Shown here piece by piece: positions 62,372-64,000 of a DNA stretch of 64,000 bases; position 1 is the first letter of the stretch, and every line of letters begins with the position of its first letter. The stretch comes from Aquabacter sediminis (GTDB lineage Bacteria; Pseudomonadota; Alphaproteobacteria; Rhizobiales; Xanthobacteraceae), in the NCBI RefSeq assembly GCF_028863665.1, contig NZ_JARBFX010000002.1, forward strand, positions 310,001 to 374,000, written 5' to 3'. Made by a program: the position numbers and the translations under genes. The notes under the pieces were generated by a model. The model saw only the letters and a program-made list of their open reading frames with translations, made no database searches and was not told the origin of the DNA.

Positions 62372-62980
62372 ATGGATAACAACGCCCGATCCGAGCGCAC
62401 CCGCGCCGCCGTCATCAAGGCCGCGCTCACGATCATTGCCCGTGACGGCGCCGGTCATCTCACCCTCGACGCCATCTCCAAGGAAAGCGGCATCAGCAAA
62501 GGGGGGCTGCTGCACCAGTTCCCCAACAAGCGCGCGGTGCTTGCGGCGCTGCTGGACCACCAAGCGGGGTTCTTCGCCGCCTTCTCCCAGAACTTTATGG
62601 AAGCGCACGGCGCCGAGTACGCCCAACCGCGCCTCGCGGCGCAGATCGCCACCTTGAGGGAGGTTCTCAAGGAACCCAATTCCCTCGCTTTCGCGGTGCT
62701 GGCGGCGGCCTCTCAGGACCCCTCGTTCCTGTCAACCATCCGCGACGGCGATGCCGAAACCATCGCCGCGATCCGGGCCGAAGCCGCCGCGCCCGACCTT
62801 GCGGTCCAGCACTGGTTCGCGGCGCGCGGGCTCGCCTTCTCGGTGCTGCTGGGCCTGTGCCCGCTCGATCCGGCAGAGCGGCAGAGCCTGTTCCAGCGCC
62901 TGCTCGATGGCCTGCGCCGGCCCGAACAAGGGCTGGGCGCCCTGGCCAAGCCCCGCCGGACGCGCAAGATCGGCGCCTGA
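62372..62980 (+). CDS. TetR-family transcriptional repressor
   Basis: This 202-residue repressor has an N-terminal helix-turn-helix (AALTIIARDGAGHLTLDAIS followed by KESGISKGGLLHQFPNKRA; residues 15-60) and a helical ligand-binding domain. The ATG at 62372 follows an AGGACAAGG box. Two copies of an 18-base palindrome flank the gene and precede the next gene, which suggests autoregulation plus control of the downstream lipoprotein gene, and perhaps of an efflux operon beyond the window. Confidence 0.92.
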   Translation: MDNNARSERTRAAVIKAALTIIARDGAGHLTLDAISKESGISKGGLLHQFPNKRAVLAALLDHQAGFFAAFSQNFMEAHGAEYAQPRLAAQIATLREVLKEPNSLAFAVLAAASQDPSFLSTIRDGDAETIAAIRAEAAAPDLAVQHWFAARGLAFSVLLGLCPLDPAERQSLFQRLLDGLRRPEQGLGALAKPRRTRKIGA

Positions 62981-63394
62981 GGCGCCGGCCTCGAGCGCAG
63001 AGCCGTCGCCCGGACCATATGGAGATCCTGCACGGACTTCCCCAGCGGACGCCTGCAAGCGATCACCCGCTTCACCCTCCGCAAAATGACGGGAGCACAT
63101 TGCCCGCGCCTTCTCCTGACACCCCCGCAGGACGGCCAGCCGGCGAGGCTTGGGCTCGCGATGTTCGATGGTCAGAAGGCAGAGGCGCGCGCGACGCCGC
63201 GCCCGGCCGGAACCTTCGCCCCATGGCCCTTGCTTTCAACCCGTCTTGGGCACGCTCCAGTCCGGCCGAAAAAATCCCCAGTAAAACCGTCCAGACGGTT
63301 TGTTTTTCCATCAAGCTGAGCTAATGTCCCCTCGACCGCAGCTCGATGGCACGCGGACGTTATTCCGAAAATATCCAGGAAGGCGCTTCAGCCC
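62981..63394. promoter_or_regulatory. Intergenic region with operator copy 2 and a promoter
   Basis: This 414-base gap contains the perfect palindrome AAACCGTC-CA-GACGGTTT at 63284-63301. It is directly followed by a possible promoter, TTGTTT (63300-63305) and TAATGT (63322-63327) with a 16-base spacer. The operator overlaps the -35 element, so bound repressor would block it. The first 290 bases show nothing recognisable. Confidence 0.6.
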
Positions 63395-64000
63395 ATGCGA
63401 AGCCGATCTCTCAGCTTGCCCCTGCTTGCCCTAGCCAGCCTTTTGGCCGGATGCGCGAGCGAAGCGCCTGTCGCCTATCAGGGGCTCGCCTCGTCGTCGT
63501 ATTTGGCCCCCAACAGCGCGGACACCACCGGGCGCATGCCGTTCCGCTATAGCACACAGGTGAACTGGCAGAGCTATCACAGTGTCATCGTCGATCCGGT
63601 GACGGTTTATGCGGGGCAGGAACAGCAATTTGGAGATCTCACACCGGAGCAGAAGGAAGAACTTGCCCGCTATATGCAGGAGACCTTCACGGCGAGCCTT
63701 GCCAAGCGCTTCAACATTGTGCGCATTCCCGGTCCCGGAACGCTGCGGATCAAGCTGACCCTCACCGGCGCGACGCAGAACACGCCCGCCCTCGCCACCT
63801 TGTCCCGCATCGACGTGGCGGGCCTTGTCTATAATGGCGTGCAGGCGGCGCGCGACGGAGAAGGCGCCTTCACCGGAGCGGTGCGCTACGCGGTGGAGAT
63901 CTATGATGCCCGCAGCACCAAGCTGCTCTCCGCCTTTGTCGCCAAGGACTATCCGCCTCCCTTCGACCTGCCCGCGGGCATCGGCGCCTTGACCGCCGCC
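63395..64000 (+). CDS. DUF3313 lipoprotein, 3' end beyond window
   Basis: The ATG at 63395 opens a frame of 202 codons to the window edge. The N terminus is a lipoprotein signal (MRSRSLSLPLLALASLLAGC, lipobox LLAGC with lipidated Cys20). The mature part contains YHSVIVDPVTVYAG, LARYMQETFTASL and VEIYDARSTKLLSAFV, typical of DUF3313 outer-membrane lipoproteins of unknown function. A TetR operator overlaps its likely promoter. An AGGAAGG box lies before the start. Confidence 0.88.
   Translation, partial: MRSRSLSLPLLALASLLAGCASEAPVAYQGLASSSYLAPNSADTTGRMPFRYSTQVNWQSYHSVIVDPVTVYAGQEQQFGDLTPEQKEELARYMQETFTASLAKRFNIVRIPGPGTLRIKLTLTGATQNTPALATLSRIDVAGLVYNGVQAARDGEGAFTGAVRYAVEIYDARSTKLLSAFVAKDYPPPFDLPAGIGALTAA

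Noticed and set aside
1-64000. CRISPR arrays, insertion sequences or prophage genes
   Set aside because: No regular direct repeats with spacers, transposase motifs or phage structural genes were seen.

Overview
The window is GC-rich, densely packed bacterial chromosome. It carries an aerobic (CobG/CobN-type) vitamin B12 pathway, an AcoR/sigma-54 acetoin operon, ribose-type ABC transporters, LysR regulators and a dual cold-shock-domain protein. This mix points to an alphaproteobacterium of the Hyphomicrobiales, perhaps near Xanthobacter/Azorhizobium. The family-level guess rests on gene content only; no 16S gene is present.

Region 1 (1-18.6 kb) is cobalamin synthesis. A cobalamin riboswitch (about 12785-12960, minus strand) precedes a minus-strand run: a solitary cbiM-like cobalt permease, a DUF1636 protein, cobW, cobN, cobG, cobH, cobI, cobJ, cobL, cobM and cobB (cut by the window edge). 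cobK lies on the opposite strand inside this run. cobO-cobQ diverge from the riboswitch. cobC lies further on, beyond an MHYT-GGDEF-EAL membrane protein.

Region 2 (18.6-27.9 kb) is mostly housekeeping and accessory: a KefC-like antiporter, a DUF192 protein, an SRPBCC-like/quinone oxidoreductase pair divergent from a LysR regulator, a dual cold-shock protein, a sirtuin, glyoxalase I and tRNA-Glu(UUC). Beside the tRNA are a low-GC orphan gene and a frameshifted AbrB/MazE-type antitoxin, which look like the remains of an acquired segment.

Region 3 (27.9-36.9 kb) is acetoin/butanediol catabolism. acoXABC, an SDR, an AhpD-like protein and a butanediol dehydrogenase are read from a good sigma-54 promoter with an upstream palindrome, divergent from acoR. 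Acetoin would be cleaved to acetaldehyde and acetyl-CoA.

Region 4 (37.2-48.2 kb) holds a chemoreceptor, then alcohol and aldehyde dehydrogenases with their DUF779 partner and an AcoR-like regulator lacking the AAA+ domain. These plausibly oxidise the acetaldehyde from region 3. An ABC exporter, a cardiolipin synthase and a YciI protein follow.

Region 5 (48.2-62.2 kb) is one long minus-strand operon with a divergent LysR regulator. It encodes a ribose-type ABC importer with two near-duplicate binding proteins, a FAD-linked oxidase, two NAD(P)-dependent dehydrogenases, a TRZ/ATZ-type amidohydrolase, an intradiol dioxygenase of hydroxyquinol type, maleylacetate reductase and a Dabb protein. The substrate is unknown. 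It looks like a complete uptake and ring-cleavage route and is the most interesting part of the window.

Region 6 (62.2-64 kb) has a TetR regulator and the start of a DUF3313 lipoprotein gene, tied together by two copies of one palindromic operator.
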